This document shows, one piece after another, positions 14,041 to 20,009 of a stretch of 32,779 nucleotides of DNA (position 1 is the first letter of the stretch; every line of letters begins with the position of its first letter). The notes under the pieces are model-generated. The model did no database searches and had not been told where the DNA came from. It saw nothing but the letters and a program-made list of their open reading frames with translations. Source of the DNA: a virus. The stretch spans positions 1-32,779 of the IMG/VR virus record IMGVR_UViG_3300049893_000374; one strand, given 5' to 3'. Both the position numbers and the translations under genes were made by a program.

Positions 14041-14279
14041 GAAAACAAATTAAGATTTGGGTAATGATTGCAGATCCAGAAGGTGAAACACGCACAGTCC
14101 CTTTCACTGCACCCACCATTGAGAAGTGCATGTCATATCTACACAGTTATCTAGACACTTATACAAGCCCAGGCACAAGAGCAGAAGTTGTGCAATCAGG
14201 ATATATCTATACAGGAGCAAGTCATGGCGTTCAAAGGAAGAGTTCCAGAAAAAGGAACAACACAGTGGAAGCGGAATGA
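14037..14279 (+). CDS. unknown small protein (80 aa)
   Basis: An ATGA overlap with terL. The first 60 residues (MRKQIKIWVMIADPEGETRT, VPFTAPTIEKCMSYLHSYLD) look like a small beta-alpha-beta fold. The last 20 are basic and are shared in another frame with the start of the next gene (56-base overlap). No family is recognised. Coupling to terL suggests late or packaging expression. Confidence 0.6.
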   Translation: MRKQIKIWVMIADPEGETRTVPFTAPTIEKCMSYLHSYLDTYTSPGTRAEVVQSGYIYTGASHGVQRKSSRKRNNTVEAE

Positions 14280-14445
14280 ACGTGAGATAGCACGTAACCC
14301 AGTGTTACGACGAGCACGTGATATTTCAGAAGGATTTAGCGGTAACAGCACCAGCACCACAGGCAGCAGAGTAGGTGGCGCTAGTGAAGCCTACAAAGAT
14401 GGTTGGGACCGCATATTTGGTTCTAAAAAGGACAGCAATGAGTAA
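14224..14445 (+). CDS. small protein with C-terminal W-D-[RK]-I-F motif
   Basis: 73 residues from ATG 14224 with AGGAG at 14212-14216. The N terminus is basic (KGRVPEKGTTQWKRNEREIA) and the middle is low-complexity Ser/Thr/Gly. The C terminus EAYKDGWDRIFGSKKD matches the end of the next protein (FEDNWDKIFAPKEKK). The NWDRIFG ending is shared by many small phage proteins of unknown role. The two neighbours look like diverged paralogues. It overlaps genes on both sides. Confidence 0.6.
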   Translation: MAFKGRVPEKGTTQWKRNEREIARNPVLRRARDISEGFSGNSTSTTGSRVGGASEAYKDGWDRIFGSKKDSNE

Positions 14446-14596
14446 ATGGCATGGGGGCAAAGGCAGTAAGCCACGTCCCATTGAAGATCGCCGACAGTTT
14501 GAAGATAACTGGGACAAGATATTTGCCCCTAAGGAAAAGAAAAATGCAAAAGATAGTGATAGCAAAGTTCACACACCGCAACCCAAAGACAGGTAA
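14438..14596 (+). CDS. small conserved phage protein, SKGSKPRP...NWDRIF type
   Basis: 52 residues, ATG 14438 with AAGGA upstream, overlapping the preceding gene by 8 bases. MSKWHGGKGSKPRPIEDRRQ, then FEDNWDKIFAPK, is the recognisable pattern of a short protein common in tailed phages of several hosts. Its function is not established to my knowledge. The tail after residue 40 is charged and overlaps the next gene by 53 bases in another frame. Confidence 0.7.
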   Translation: MSKWHGGKGSKPRPIEDRRQFEDNWDKIFAPKEKKNAKDSDSKVHTPQPKDR

Positions 14597-14789
14597 AGAG
14601 TTTACGGTCCAAAAAGGTTGGCCCTGTAAAGATAAACAGGATGCTGAACATATTGTTAAGTATTATGGTATGAAGACGGGCGCATTAGAAGCCCAATGTG
14701 TTATGGAGGAAGTAAGCGATGAAGAAATCAAACAAGCAGCGTCAAGCACTACTGCAAAAGAAAAGAACCAAGCGCAACCAAAGTCGTAA
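14544..14789 (+). CDS. unknown small protein (81 aa)
   Basis: ATG 14544 is preceded by AAGGA. Residues 1-45 (MQKIVIAKFTHRNPKTGKEF, TVQKGWPCKDKQDAEHIVKY) look like a compact fold of strand, loop and helix. Residues 55-81 are acidic and then low-complexity. No known family. It overlaps both neighbours by 53 and 71 bases in other frames, an unusually dense arrangement. Confidence 0.6.
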   Translation: MQKIVIAKFTHRNPKTGKEFTVQKGWPCKDKQDAEHIVKYYGMKTGALEAQCVMEEVSDEEIKQAASSTTAKEKNQAQPKS

Positions 14790-14898
14790 AGGTGTTAAGT
14801 ATGATCCCGCAAAGTTGGAGCGTAGGGCACAGGCGCTTGTATCGGAAAGCCAGGCACCAATTAATAACAGAAATGGCGAGACAACACTTGTGCTTTGA
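14719..14898 (+). CDS. unknown basic protein (59 aa), nested overlap
   Basis: One of the best ribosome binding sites in this cluster (GGAGGA, 8 bases from ATG 14719) opens a 59-residue frame. It starts MKKSNKQRQALLQKKRTKRN and goes on to a helical PAKLERRAQALVSESQ. The N-terminal third is extremely basic, suggesting nucleic-acid contact. It overlaps the preceding gene by 71 and the following one by up to 98 bases, each in another frame. The strong SD argues for real translation. Confidence 0.5.
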   Translation: MKKSNKQRQALLQKKRTKRNQSRKGVKYDPAKLERRAQALVSESQAPINNRNGETTLVL

Positions 14899-15106
14899 TA
14901 ACGAAAACAATTGGGTGGATGGTGACAGGCCCGGAGACATCAAAGCCTACTGGGCTACACTTTCAGAAACCGAACGTGCATTTGAACGATTGCAAAACAC
15001 GGATGCGGCTTTGTATATGGCATTTTATGAAAAAATGCAACGCAGTATGCCAGAAGGCGTTAGTTTAACCCAAACGTCACCTATTGAGGTTAAACTCAAT
15101 AAATAA
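14801..15106 (+). CDS. unknown small protein (up to 101 aa)
   Basis: The frame is open from 14801 (ATG, weak AGGTG upstream); an internal ATG at 14873 would give 77 residues without a ribosome binding site, so the start is uncertain. The reliable part is the C-terminal 70 residues, IKAYWATLSETERAFERLQN, TDAALYMAFYEKMQRSM, a helical segment. No family is recognised. The first 98 bases overlap the 59-aa gene in another frame, which favours a later start. Confidence 0.55.
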   Translation: MIPQSWSVGHRRLYRKARHQLITEMARQHLCFDNENNWVDGDRPGDIKAYWATLSETERAFERLQNTDAALYMAFYEKMQRSMPEGVSLTQTSPIEVKLNK

Positions 15107-15111
15107 GATGC

Positions 15112-15261
15112 ATGACACCTTATGAAATACGATTAGAATTGCTAAAACTAGCATTTGATATTCTTAAAACGCAACAAACCAAGCCAGAGAATATGCCTTG
15201 TAGCGACGAAGTTGTTCTTCACGCAGAAAAACTAAACGTGTTTGTAAGTCAAAATAAATAA
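15112..15261 (+). CDS. small conserved helical protein (49 aa)
   Basis: 49 residues, MTPYEIRLELLKLAFDILKT ... EVVLHAEKLNVFVSQNK, starting at the second ATG after the preceding stop (the first ATG, 15109, stops after five codons). Short proteins with an EIRxExxKxAxxIL start and an AEKxNxFVS end are frequent in T4-like and other marine phages; their role is unknown. It is the last gene before a hairpin and a terminator, closing the packaging unit. Confidence 0.65.
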   Translation: MTPYEIRLELLKLAFDILKTQQTKPENMPCSDEVVLHAEKLNVFVSQNK

Positions 15262-15264
15262 AAA

Positions 15265-15293
15265 TGTGCTGCACACATGGTGTGTGCAACACA
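15265..15293 (+). other. hairpin between gene and terminator
   Basis: Stem TGCACACA/TGTGTGCA with a TGG loop, extended by TGTG/CACA after one mismatch. No T-run. It lies 20 bases before the true terminator and may protect the 3' end of the mRNA. Confidence 0.55.
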
Positions 15294-15312
15294 TTAACAA
15301 TTGTGTATCTGG

Positions 15313-15333
15313 CCCCTCAGCTGAGGGGTTTTT
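15313..15333 (+). terminator. rho-independent terminator between convergent genes
   Basis: The perfect palindrome CCCCTCAGCTGAGGGG is followed by TTTTT on the plus strand. It ends the packaging transcript three bases before the stop codon of the minus-strand gene. Confidence 0.9.
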
Positions 15334-15335
15334 CT

Positions 15336-15629
15336 TTAGTAAATTGTGCCTAGCACAAAGCGTGCTTCATTAAAGTAATGATCTGCTACGCTCTTAACTG
15401 TAAGTCGCGCACTCTTAGCAGCACTAGCAATACCATCTGGATGCATGTTGCTAACATAGTGATGTAGCAGAATAATCAACTTCTGCTTGTCTGTGCCGCC
15501 TAACTCGCCTGTGTCACCTAGCACACCCTTCCAGTGCGCTACAGCATCAGCAAAGTCATTGTTGTGTGTCTGCAACGTAGTAACAATTAAGTAATCACGT
15601 AGCCGTTGCTGTAAAGTAGAACGCTTCAT
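15336..15629 (-). CDS. only minus-strand gene, unknown protein (97 aa)
   Basis: On the minus strand GGAGGTGTAT precedes ATG at 15629, giving 97 residues, MKRSTLQQRLRDYLIVTTLQ ... ADHYFNEARFVLGTIY. The protein is helical and mildly basic. A segment near 65-95 (GIASAAKSARLTVKSVADHY) could be a helix-turn-helix but is not convincing. It is transcribed divergently from the early genes at 15927 by a promoter that mirrors theirs. A repressor or antagonist of the opposite unit is therefore a reasonable guess, but only from position. Confidence 0.65.
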   Translation of the reverse strand: MKRSTLQQRLRDYLIVTTLQTHNNDFADAVAHWKGVLGDTGELGGTDKQKLIILLHHYVSNMHPDGIASAAKSARLTVKSVADHYFNEARFVLGTIY

Positions 15630-15679
15630 ATACACCTCCAAGTAGTGTGTAACAAGCACTATTGCCTGCTACATTTACT

Positions 15680-15707
15680 ACTATACACGAAACTGCCCAA
15701 AGAGCAA
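15680..15707 (-). promoter_or_regulatory. minus-strand promoter (TTGCTC / TATAGT)
   Basis: Read on the minus strand: TTGCTC (15707-15702), 16-base spacer, TATAGT (15685-15680). Boxes and spacing are identical to the plus-strand promoter at 15856-15883, and both lie on the arms of a 14-bp inverted repeat. Confidence 0.65.
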
Positions 15708-15782
15708 GAACTTTTTTACATTTTTTTCGTTGTTTTTTCACTACAAATTTGTTGCTAAAATACAACAAAAAAGTTAGGCAGC

Positions 15783-15803
15783 GTAAGTCGTTGATTTATA
15801 TAG
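15783..15803 (+). repeat. 21-bp direct repeat, copy 1 (control region)
   Basis: Identical to 15823-15843 at a 40-bp interval (about four helical turns). It begins GTAAGTCG and ends TATATAG. Operator or replication iteron are both possible. Confidence 0.8.
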
Positions 15804-15822
15804 GCTTTTTTCTGCAGGTGCT

Positions 15823-15843
15823 GTAAGTCGTTGATTTATATAG
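15823..15843 (+). repeat. 21-bp direct repeat, copy 2 (control region)
   Basis: Exact second copy of 15783-15803, ending 12 bases before the -35 box of the plus-strand promoter, a typical operator position. Confidence 0.8.
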
Positions 15844-15855
15844 AAAAAATAGTTC

Positions 15856-15883
15856 TTGCTCTTTCTGTAAAAGAGCGTATAGT
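15856..15883 (+). promoter_or_regulatory. plus-strand promoter (TTGCTC / TATAGT)
   Basis: TTGCTC (15856-15861), 16-base spacer, TATAGT (15878-15883), then the leader hairpin at 15891-15905. It drives the gene at 15927. Confidence 0.65.
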
Positions 15884-15920
15884 TATAAATGTAGCGTGTT
15901 GCTACAGACACTTTGGAGAA
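15884..15920 (+). promoter_or_regulatory. leader cassette copy A (5' hairpin plus RBS)
   Basis: The leader contains TATAAATGTAGC, the hairpin GTAGC-GTGTT-GCTAC (15891-15905) and ACAGACACTTTGGAGAA. It is nearly identical to 16258-16292 and 16538-16573. The hairpin would be at the very 5' end of the mRNA and the GGAG supplies the ribosome binding site. Confidence 0.8.
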
Positions 15921-15926
15921 TGTAAT

Positions 15927-16220
15927 ATGTTTAATGTTAATGAAATTGACACTACTGGCGCTGACACTATTCCTAGCGTAGGCGTTTGCATTGCTATGCA
16001 GTTGAATGACAACGAGCAATTTGACGAAATGTTTACAAATGCAAAAAACGCTGACAAGTTGTGCGTTTTGGACATTTATAGGGACGGCGTAAAAATTGAT
16101 GTGCTTACTGTAAGTTTGAGCGATTTTGCTAAAACTTTTATTAAGTTTGGGCCTAACGATGCTAAAGCATACAAGTGGCTTAAGAAGCGTGTGCAAAAGC
16201 GCACAAGTTTAGCACATTAA
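15927..16220 (+). CDS. unknown small early protein (97 aa)
   Basis: The start at ATG 15927 is fixed by the promoter and by the GGAG of leader A. 97 residues: an acidic first half (MFNVNEIDTTGADTIPSVGV, then CIAMQLNDNEQFDEMF), then strands (CVLDIYRDGVKIDVLTVSLS) and a basic C terminus (WLKKRVQKRTS). No family is recognised. It is the first of a series of short genes each behind a similar leader, typical of phage early genes that act on the host, but no specific function can be given. Confidence 0.65.
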   Translation: MFNVNEIDTTGADTIPSVGVCIAMQLNDNEQFDEMFTNAKNADKLCVLDIYRDGVKIDVLTVSLSDFAKTFIKFGPNDAKAYKWLKKRVQKRTSLAH

Positions 16221-16256
16221 AAAAACGGTTGACAAACACGCTACATGTGCTATTAT
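16221..16256 (+). promoter_or_regulatory. promoter cassette copy B
   Basis: It starts directly after the preceding stop codon with AAAAACGGTTGACAAAC. TTGACA (16229-16234), 16-base spacer, TATTAT (16251-16256). Confidence 0.8.
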
Positions 16257-16257
16257 G

Positions 16258-16292
16258 TATATGTAGCGTGTTGCTACAGACACTTTGGAGAA
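16258..16292 (+). promoter_or_regulatory. leader cassette copy B (5' hairpin plus RBS)
   Basis: Same as copy A from ATGTAGC to GGAGAA, with the hairpin at 16263-16277 and GGAG at 16287-16290, eight to ten bases before ATG 16300. Confidence 0.8.
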
Positions 16293-16299
16293 CTTAAAT

Positions 16300-16503
16300 A
16301 TGCAAATTGGTAATGAACCCTCATACAGGGATTTGTATGTTGACTATACCCTACATTCAATGCGTTTGCATAGTATGCTAGCATCAGAAACAGATCACAC
16401 TACTAGATTAAGTATTGTTGCTAGTATTGCTGAATGCAACAGAATGTTAGATAATCTAATAGAACTTGCAGAAGCAGATGGCTGCTGTGTTAATGATGAA
16501 TAA
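16300..16503 (+). CDS. unknown small early protein (67 aa)
   Basis: 67 residues from ATG 16300, the start set by leader B. Helical throughout: DLYVDYTLHSMRLHSMLASE, RLSIVASIAECNRMLDNLIE. The acidic C terminus contains CC. It has no recognised family. It is a complete one-gene transcription cassette with its own promoter, leader hairpin and ribosome binding site. The next cassette begins right after its stop. Confidence 0.6.
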   Translation: MQIGNEPSYRDLYVDYTLHSMRLHSMLASETDHTTRLSIVASIAECNRMLDNLIELAEADGCCVNDE

Positions 16504-16537
16504 AAACGGTTGACAAACATACAAAAGATGCTATTAT
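16502..16537 (+). promoter_or_regulatory. promoter cassette copy C
   Basis: AAAAACGGTTGACAAAC overlaps the preceding stop codon. TTGACA (16510-16515), 16-base spacer, TATTAT (16532-16537). Confidence 0.8.
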
Positions 16538-16573
16538 TATAAATGTAGCGTGTTGCTACAGACACTTGGAGAA
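16538..16573 (+). promoter_or_regulatory. leader cassette copy C (5' hairpin plus RBS)
   Basis: TATAAATGTAGC with the hairpin GTAGC-GTGTT-GCTAC (16545-16559), then ACAGACACTTGGAGAA, which has one T fewer than copies A and B. Confidence 0.8.
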
Positions 16574-16577
16574 GACA

Positions 16578-16763
16578 ATGAGCAATTATTTTACAGAAGA
16601 TTTTAACAAACTACCCAATTGGCGCAAGATTGAAGTGCTTACTGACGCAGTATATCGCGAATATGTAACTGCTGGTGAGGACGCTGTTGATGACAACGAC
16701 CTTACAGAGATTGACATTGCAATTCGAACGTTGTTGGATTATAGGAGCAAACTAGATGCGTAA
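16578..16763 (+). CDS. unknown small early protein (61 aa)
   Basis: 61 acidic residues from ATG 16578 behind leader C: MSNYFTEDFNKLPNWRKIEV, LTDAVYREYVTAGEDAVDDN, then a helix. No cysteine or membrane segment and no recognised family. Its stop lies 8 bases inside the following gene, so the two are co-translated. Confidence 0.6.
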   Translation: MSNYFTEDFNKLPNWRKIEVLTDAVYREYVTAGEDAVDDNDLTEIDIAIRTLLDYRSKLDA

Positions 16764-17067
16764 CGCACAATTTGAAACTGTGATCTACAATACGTTAGAT
16801 GAACTTGCAACAGATGCAATTGTTTGGCAGCACACAGCAGAACAAATTGACAGAGACATCGATGTAGCATTTTTTACACTTGAGCATTGCTTTCCGCAAT
16901 ACAGCCTAGGTGATACAGTTACACGTGGTCTAGCAAAGAATTTGGTTTTTGAATTGCAATTGAAGTTTAAAGGCGAGCGCAAAAACTTTAGTGCAGTATG
17001 TGAATATGTTGAACAGCAACTCAACATTGAAGAATTGTTGCGTGATGTATACCAAGTATTGAGTTAA
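16756..17067 (+). CDS. unknown early protein (103 aa)
   Basis: ATG 16756 with AGGAG (16743-16747). 103 residues, mostly helical and slightly acidic (NTLDELATDAIVWQHTAEQI, DRDIDVAFFTLEHCF, VCEYVEQQLNIEELLRDVYQ). No domain is recognised. It shares the transcript of the preceding gene and is the last gene before two hairpins and the terminator that separate early genes from the late operon. Confidence 0.65.
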   Translation: MRNAQFETVIYNTLDELATDAIVWQHTAEQIDRDIDVAFFTLEHCFPQYSLGDTVTRGLAKNLVFELQLKFKGERKNFSAVCEYVEQQLNIEELLRDVYQVLS

Positions 17068-17089
17068 CCACACTCCAAGTGGCAGTTTA

Positions 17090-17112
17090 GAGGGTTCTGT
17101 GTAAAAACCCTC
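17090..17112 (+). other. hairpin before terminator
   Basis: GAGGGTT/AACCCTC, 7-bp stem with a 9-base loop, not followed by a T-run. It stands 24 bases before the true terminator. Confidence 0.55.
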
Positions 17113-17136
17113 AATCTACCTTTCTAAAACTTCAAA

Positions 17137-17162
17137 AGCACCTTTAACAGGTGCTTTTTTTT
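17137..17162 (+). terminator. rho-independent terminator between early and late genes
   Basis: AGCACC/GGTGCT with a 7-base loop, followed by eight Ts. It lies upstream of the portal start. A poor TTGACT/TATAAC pair (17161-17192, spacing too long) overlaps the end, so the late promoter is not clear. Confidence 0.85.
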
Positions 17163-17231
17163 GACTTCTGCATAAATAGTATTTGTTATAACACATATCT
17201 GCAGATATCTACATCTCGAGATGGAGAGGCC

Positions 17232-19055
17232 TTGGAAAATAATCCTTATATCGACTTTGTCGTAAACACTCATTCCCTTTATGGTCGTTATCATGACGAC
17301 TGGAAACTTTGCATCAACAGTTGGTATGGTGGGGTTGAATACAAGAATGCACAGTATCTACGTGCATACAGCGTAGACCTAGCAACGCCCGGTGAAACTG
17401 TTAACATGTATACCACTGACAGCGAAGGTAACTTCGTTGGTAAAAGCCGTGCCAAAATGCAGTGGGGCACTAGCAAATTTGAAACTGAACGTGGCGCTGA
17501 CTATGTGACCGGCAGTTTCTACAAAGAAAAACTAGACAATACACCATTATACAACTACGTTAAACTAATCGTAGCAGAGTATAATGCTATGCTGTTCCGC
17601 AATCCACCACAGCGTTATGTAGGCGAAGTGCCAGAAGCAGAACGCTTCTTAAGTGACGTGGATCAAGATGGTAACAGCATCAACGAATTTATGAGCCTTG
17701 TGGACGTTTACACCACTGTGTTTGGTGTGTGCCACGTAAGTTGCTTGAAGCCAATTGGATCAGACATTCCTAAATGGATGATTCACACTCCATTAGATAT
17801 CACTAACTGGGAATATGGCTATGACACACAAGGCAGTCTCAAGTTAAGAAAACTTGTAATCAAATTAGACGCAACCGCAGAACATACTGTGTATCGTTAT
17901 CTAACTGATAACACCATTGAAACAGTATTTGTAGGTGTAGACAAAGAAAATTATGCACCTCCAGTTGACAGCGAAGAATTAGAATTTTTAGGAGACGGGG
18001 TTTACAGAATAGTGCAGCCCAATGAACTAGGTTATATTCCAGTTCAAACATTTTATCAAAGCACTAAAATTTACAACAATGTAGGCACAACTGTTATTCA
18101 AGATGTCGCACAGATCCAGCGCAGCATCTATGGTGACATGGCTGAAATCTACAATGCTATTACCTATTCCGCTCACCCTACTTTGCTATGCGATGAGCAA
18201 ACGGATCAACTCAATGATGGTCAAGTAGGCGCAGAGCCAGGCAGCGTAGTTAAGGTGCAGAGCAGCGTTACTGGCACACCAAACTATGTATTTGAATTTA
18301 AGAGTCCACCACTGGATGCAATCACAGAAATACGTGAACTGGTGGACAACAAAGTGCAGAAACTAAGTCAGATCGCTATGTTGCGTAGTGAGGACTTGAT
18401 CAAAGCCGCCAACAGTGGCGCACAAATTGAAGTATTTGACGACAAACTAAGTGCAATGGTTCGCAGAAAAGCAACTAACTTAGAAAATGGTGAAAGCAAA
18501 CTGTGGGAGATTTGGTTTGATTGGTTGAATATGCCAATGCCAGAAGACTTCTCAGTAAGTTACAATCGTCAATACAATCGTAGAGCACTAGAGATTGAAC
18601 TCAAAGAAGTTGATCTCATGATGCAGACACTACAAAAGTATGAAGAATTAGTTGAAGGTCCACCAGAAGAAGAAGAGTCAAAGATGCCGGAAGAGTTACC
18701 AAACATTCCAGGTAGAACTTATGCAGATGGTGAACCAATCCCAGCCACACTACCAGCACTATACGTAGAAGCCGGCTTACCCGGCACAGGCCTAGGACAG
18801 AATTGCAGCAATTGCGGTTACTATGCTGGCGGCATGTGCGGTAAGTTCCAAGCACCAGTGCGTGAGAACTATTGGTGTGCCAAGTGGGAAGACGCTGCCG
18901 AAGATATGGCGGAAGAAGCAGCCGAAGAAAAAGTTGACATGGCCGAAGATAAGGCCGAACTGGAATATGAACAGTTCAAAACAGATATGCGTAACAAGAT
19001 TCGCGAGAGACTGGAGCAGTTGTTAAATGCGAGCACGACTGACAATGGTTTCTAA
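17232..19055 (+). CDS. portal protein with C-terminal Cys4 module
   Basis: The frame extends upstream into the terminator. The plausible start is TTG 17232 behind GGAGAG, giving 607 residues (MENNPYIDFVVNTHSLYGRY). The body (LYNYVKLIVAEYNAMLFRNP, DVAQIQRSIYGDMAEIYNAI, LSQIAMLRSEDLIKAANSGA) has the pattern of the dodecameric portal that forms the DNA entry vertex. Near the end four cysteines (C525, C528, C536, C549; CxxC-x7-C-x12-C, with YYAGGMCGKFQAPVRENYWC) resemble a HiPIP-like or zinc-binding module. An Ala/Glu coiled coil (about 555-605) follows. It is the first gene of the late operon. Confidence 0.85.
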   Translation: MENNPYIDFVVNTHSLYGRYHDDWKLCINSWYGGVEYKNAQYLRAYSVDLATPGETVNMYTTDSEGNFVGKSRAKMQWGTSKFETERGADYVTGSFYKEKLDNTPLYNYVKLIVAEYNAMLFRNPPQRYVGEVPEAERFLSDVDQDGNSINEFMSLVDVYTTVFGVCHVSCLKPIGSDIPKWMIHTPLDITNWEYGYDTQGSLKLRKLVIKLDATAEHTVYRYLTDNTIETVFVGVDKENYAPPVDSEELEFLGDGVYRIVQPNELGYIPVQTFYQSTKIYNNVGTTVIQDVAQIQRSIYGDMAEIYNAITYSAHPTLLCDEQTDQLNDGQVGAEPGSVVKVQSSVTGTPNYVFEFKSPPLDAITEIRELVDNKVQKLSQIAMLRSEDLIKAANSGAQIEVFDDKLSAMVRRKATNLENGESKLWEIWFDWLNMPMPEDFSVSYNRQYNRRALEIELKEVDLMMQTLQKYEELVEGPPEEEESKMPEELPNIPGRTYADGEPIPATLPALYVEAGLPGTGLGQNCSNCGYYAGGMCGKFQAPVRENYWCAKWEDAAEDMAEEAAEEKVDMAEDKAELEYEQFKTDMRNKIRERLEQLLNASTTDNGF

Positions 19056-19103
19056 ATATCTTGATTATACACCAACTCAGGGTGAAGGAAACGGAGAAAA
19101 AGT

Positions 19104-20006
19104 ATGAGTGAAGCACTCAAAGATACGCTTGTTGCCGGCGAAGATGTGCAACCAGTAACTACAGATGCTGATGCAACTATTGCAGGAAAATCTGAATCAG
19201 ATGCCACACCAAAGACTCCACATGTGGAGTATAAGGATGGTAAAGTTTATTCAATCGATGGCGTAAGAGTCTATACACGTGATGACGTAAACCGCATTGG
19301 TGCTAATGCTAAAAAGGAAACTGAGAGTCGCATACTCGGTGAACTAGAAGTAGATAGTTTCGATCAGGTTAAGACTGTTGTAAAGCAGTTGCGTAGTGTA
19401 AGTGACGATGAGCCAACTCTTAACGTAGCAAGTCTACGTGATGCAGTTAAAAAGAAAGAACAAACTGTGGAAGAACTACGTGCTGAACTACAGCGTGTTA
19501 AGACTGACATGGTGCTTAAAGACCACCTCGTAAATCTTAATACTGCTATGCCAGCAGGTTGGACACAGGATCAACGTAGTGCTGTTGTGGACTTGATGAA
19601 AGTTCGCGGCATGCTGCATTTAGAAGGTGACACTTTTGCAATTCGCAATGGTGACAGTTTCTTTACAGATGCAACTGGTGAAAGACCAGACTATGCTGCT
19701 GCTGTGCTTAGTGTTGGTAAAACACTGGGACTTCCAGTTGCCAAACAGGGTGTAGCAATATTTGACACACCTGAAAAGAAAGCAGACAATGCTGTGCCTA
19801 AGCAGTTAGATGACAAACGTCTACAGTCAGATGCAGCATATCGCAATGCTTATGTTCAGGTGCGAACCAGAAATCCGAACATGTTGCACAGTGACATCAC
19901 TGATGCAATGGTTCGTAAACAACTAGAAAGTGCAACAATGGGGTCAGTCAATGATAGACAACTTCGTTTAGCACCAAAAGCATCTAAAACAAATTCAAGG
20001 AGATAA
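19104..20006 (+). CDS. scaffolding protein
   Basis: 300 residues with SD GGAG nine bases before ATG. An acidic, disordered N terminus (1-45) is followed by YKDGKVYSIDGVRVYTRDDV and a coiled coil at about 110-140 (DAVKKKEQTVEELRAELQRV). The C terminus is basic (RLAPKASKTNSRR), as in capsid-binding ends of scaffolds. Its place between portal and major capsid, size and composition all fit a head scaffold that is lost on maturation. There is no protease motif, so a separate or host protease, or no cleavage, is expected. Confidence 0.8.
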   Translation: MSEALKDTLVAGEDVQPVTTDADATIAGKSESDATPKTPHVEYKDGKVYSIDGVRVYTRDDVNRIGANAKKETESRILGELEVDSFDQVKTVVKQLRSVSDDEPTLNVASLRDAVKKKEQTVEELRAELQRVKTDMVLKDHLVNLNTAMPAGWTQDQRSAVVDLMKVRGMLHLEGDTFAIRNGDSFFTDATGERPDYAAAVLSVGKTLGLPVAKQGVAIFDTPEKKADNAVPKQLDDKRLQSDAAYRNAYVQVRTRNPNMLHSDITDAMVRKQLESATMGSVNDRQLRLAPKASKTNSRR

Positions 20007-20009
20007 AAG

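Larger units (their letters stand above)
15699..15864 (+). repeat. 14-bp inverted repeat framing the divergent control region
   Basis: AAAGAGCAAGAACT (15699-15712) and its exact reverse complement (15851-15864) bound a 138-base AT-rich region that carries two direct repeats. Each arm contains the -35 box of one of the two divergent promoters. Confidence 0.85.

Noticed and set aside
15783-15843. CRISPR array
   Set aside because: Only two repeats with a single spacer of 19 bases and no cas genes; an operator or iteron is more likely.
15774-16196. 140-codon minus-strand frame across the control region and first early gene
   Set aside because: Antisense to a gene with promoter and leader; it runs through the direct repeats and lacks a ribosome binding site.
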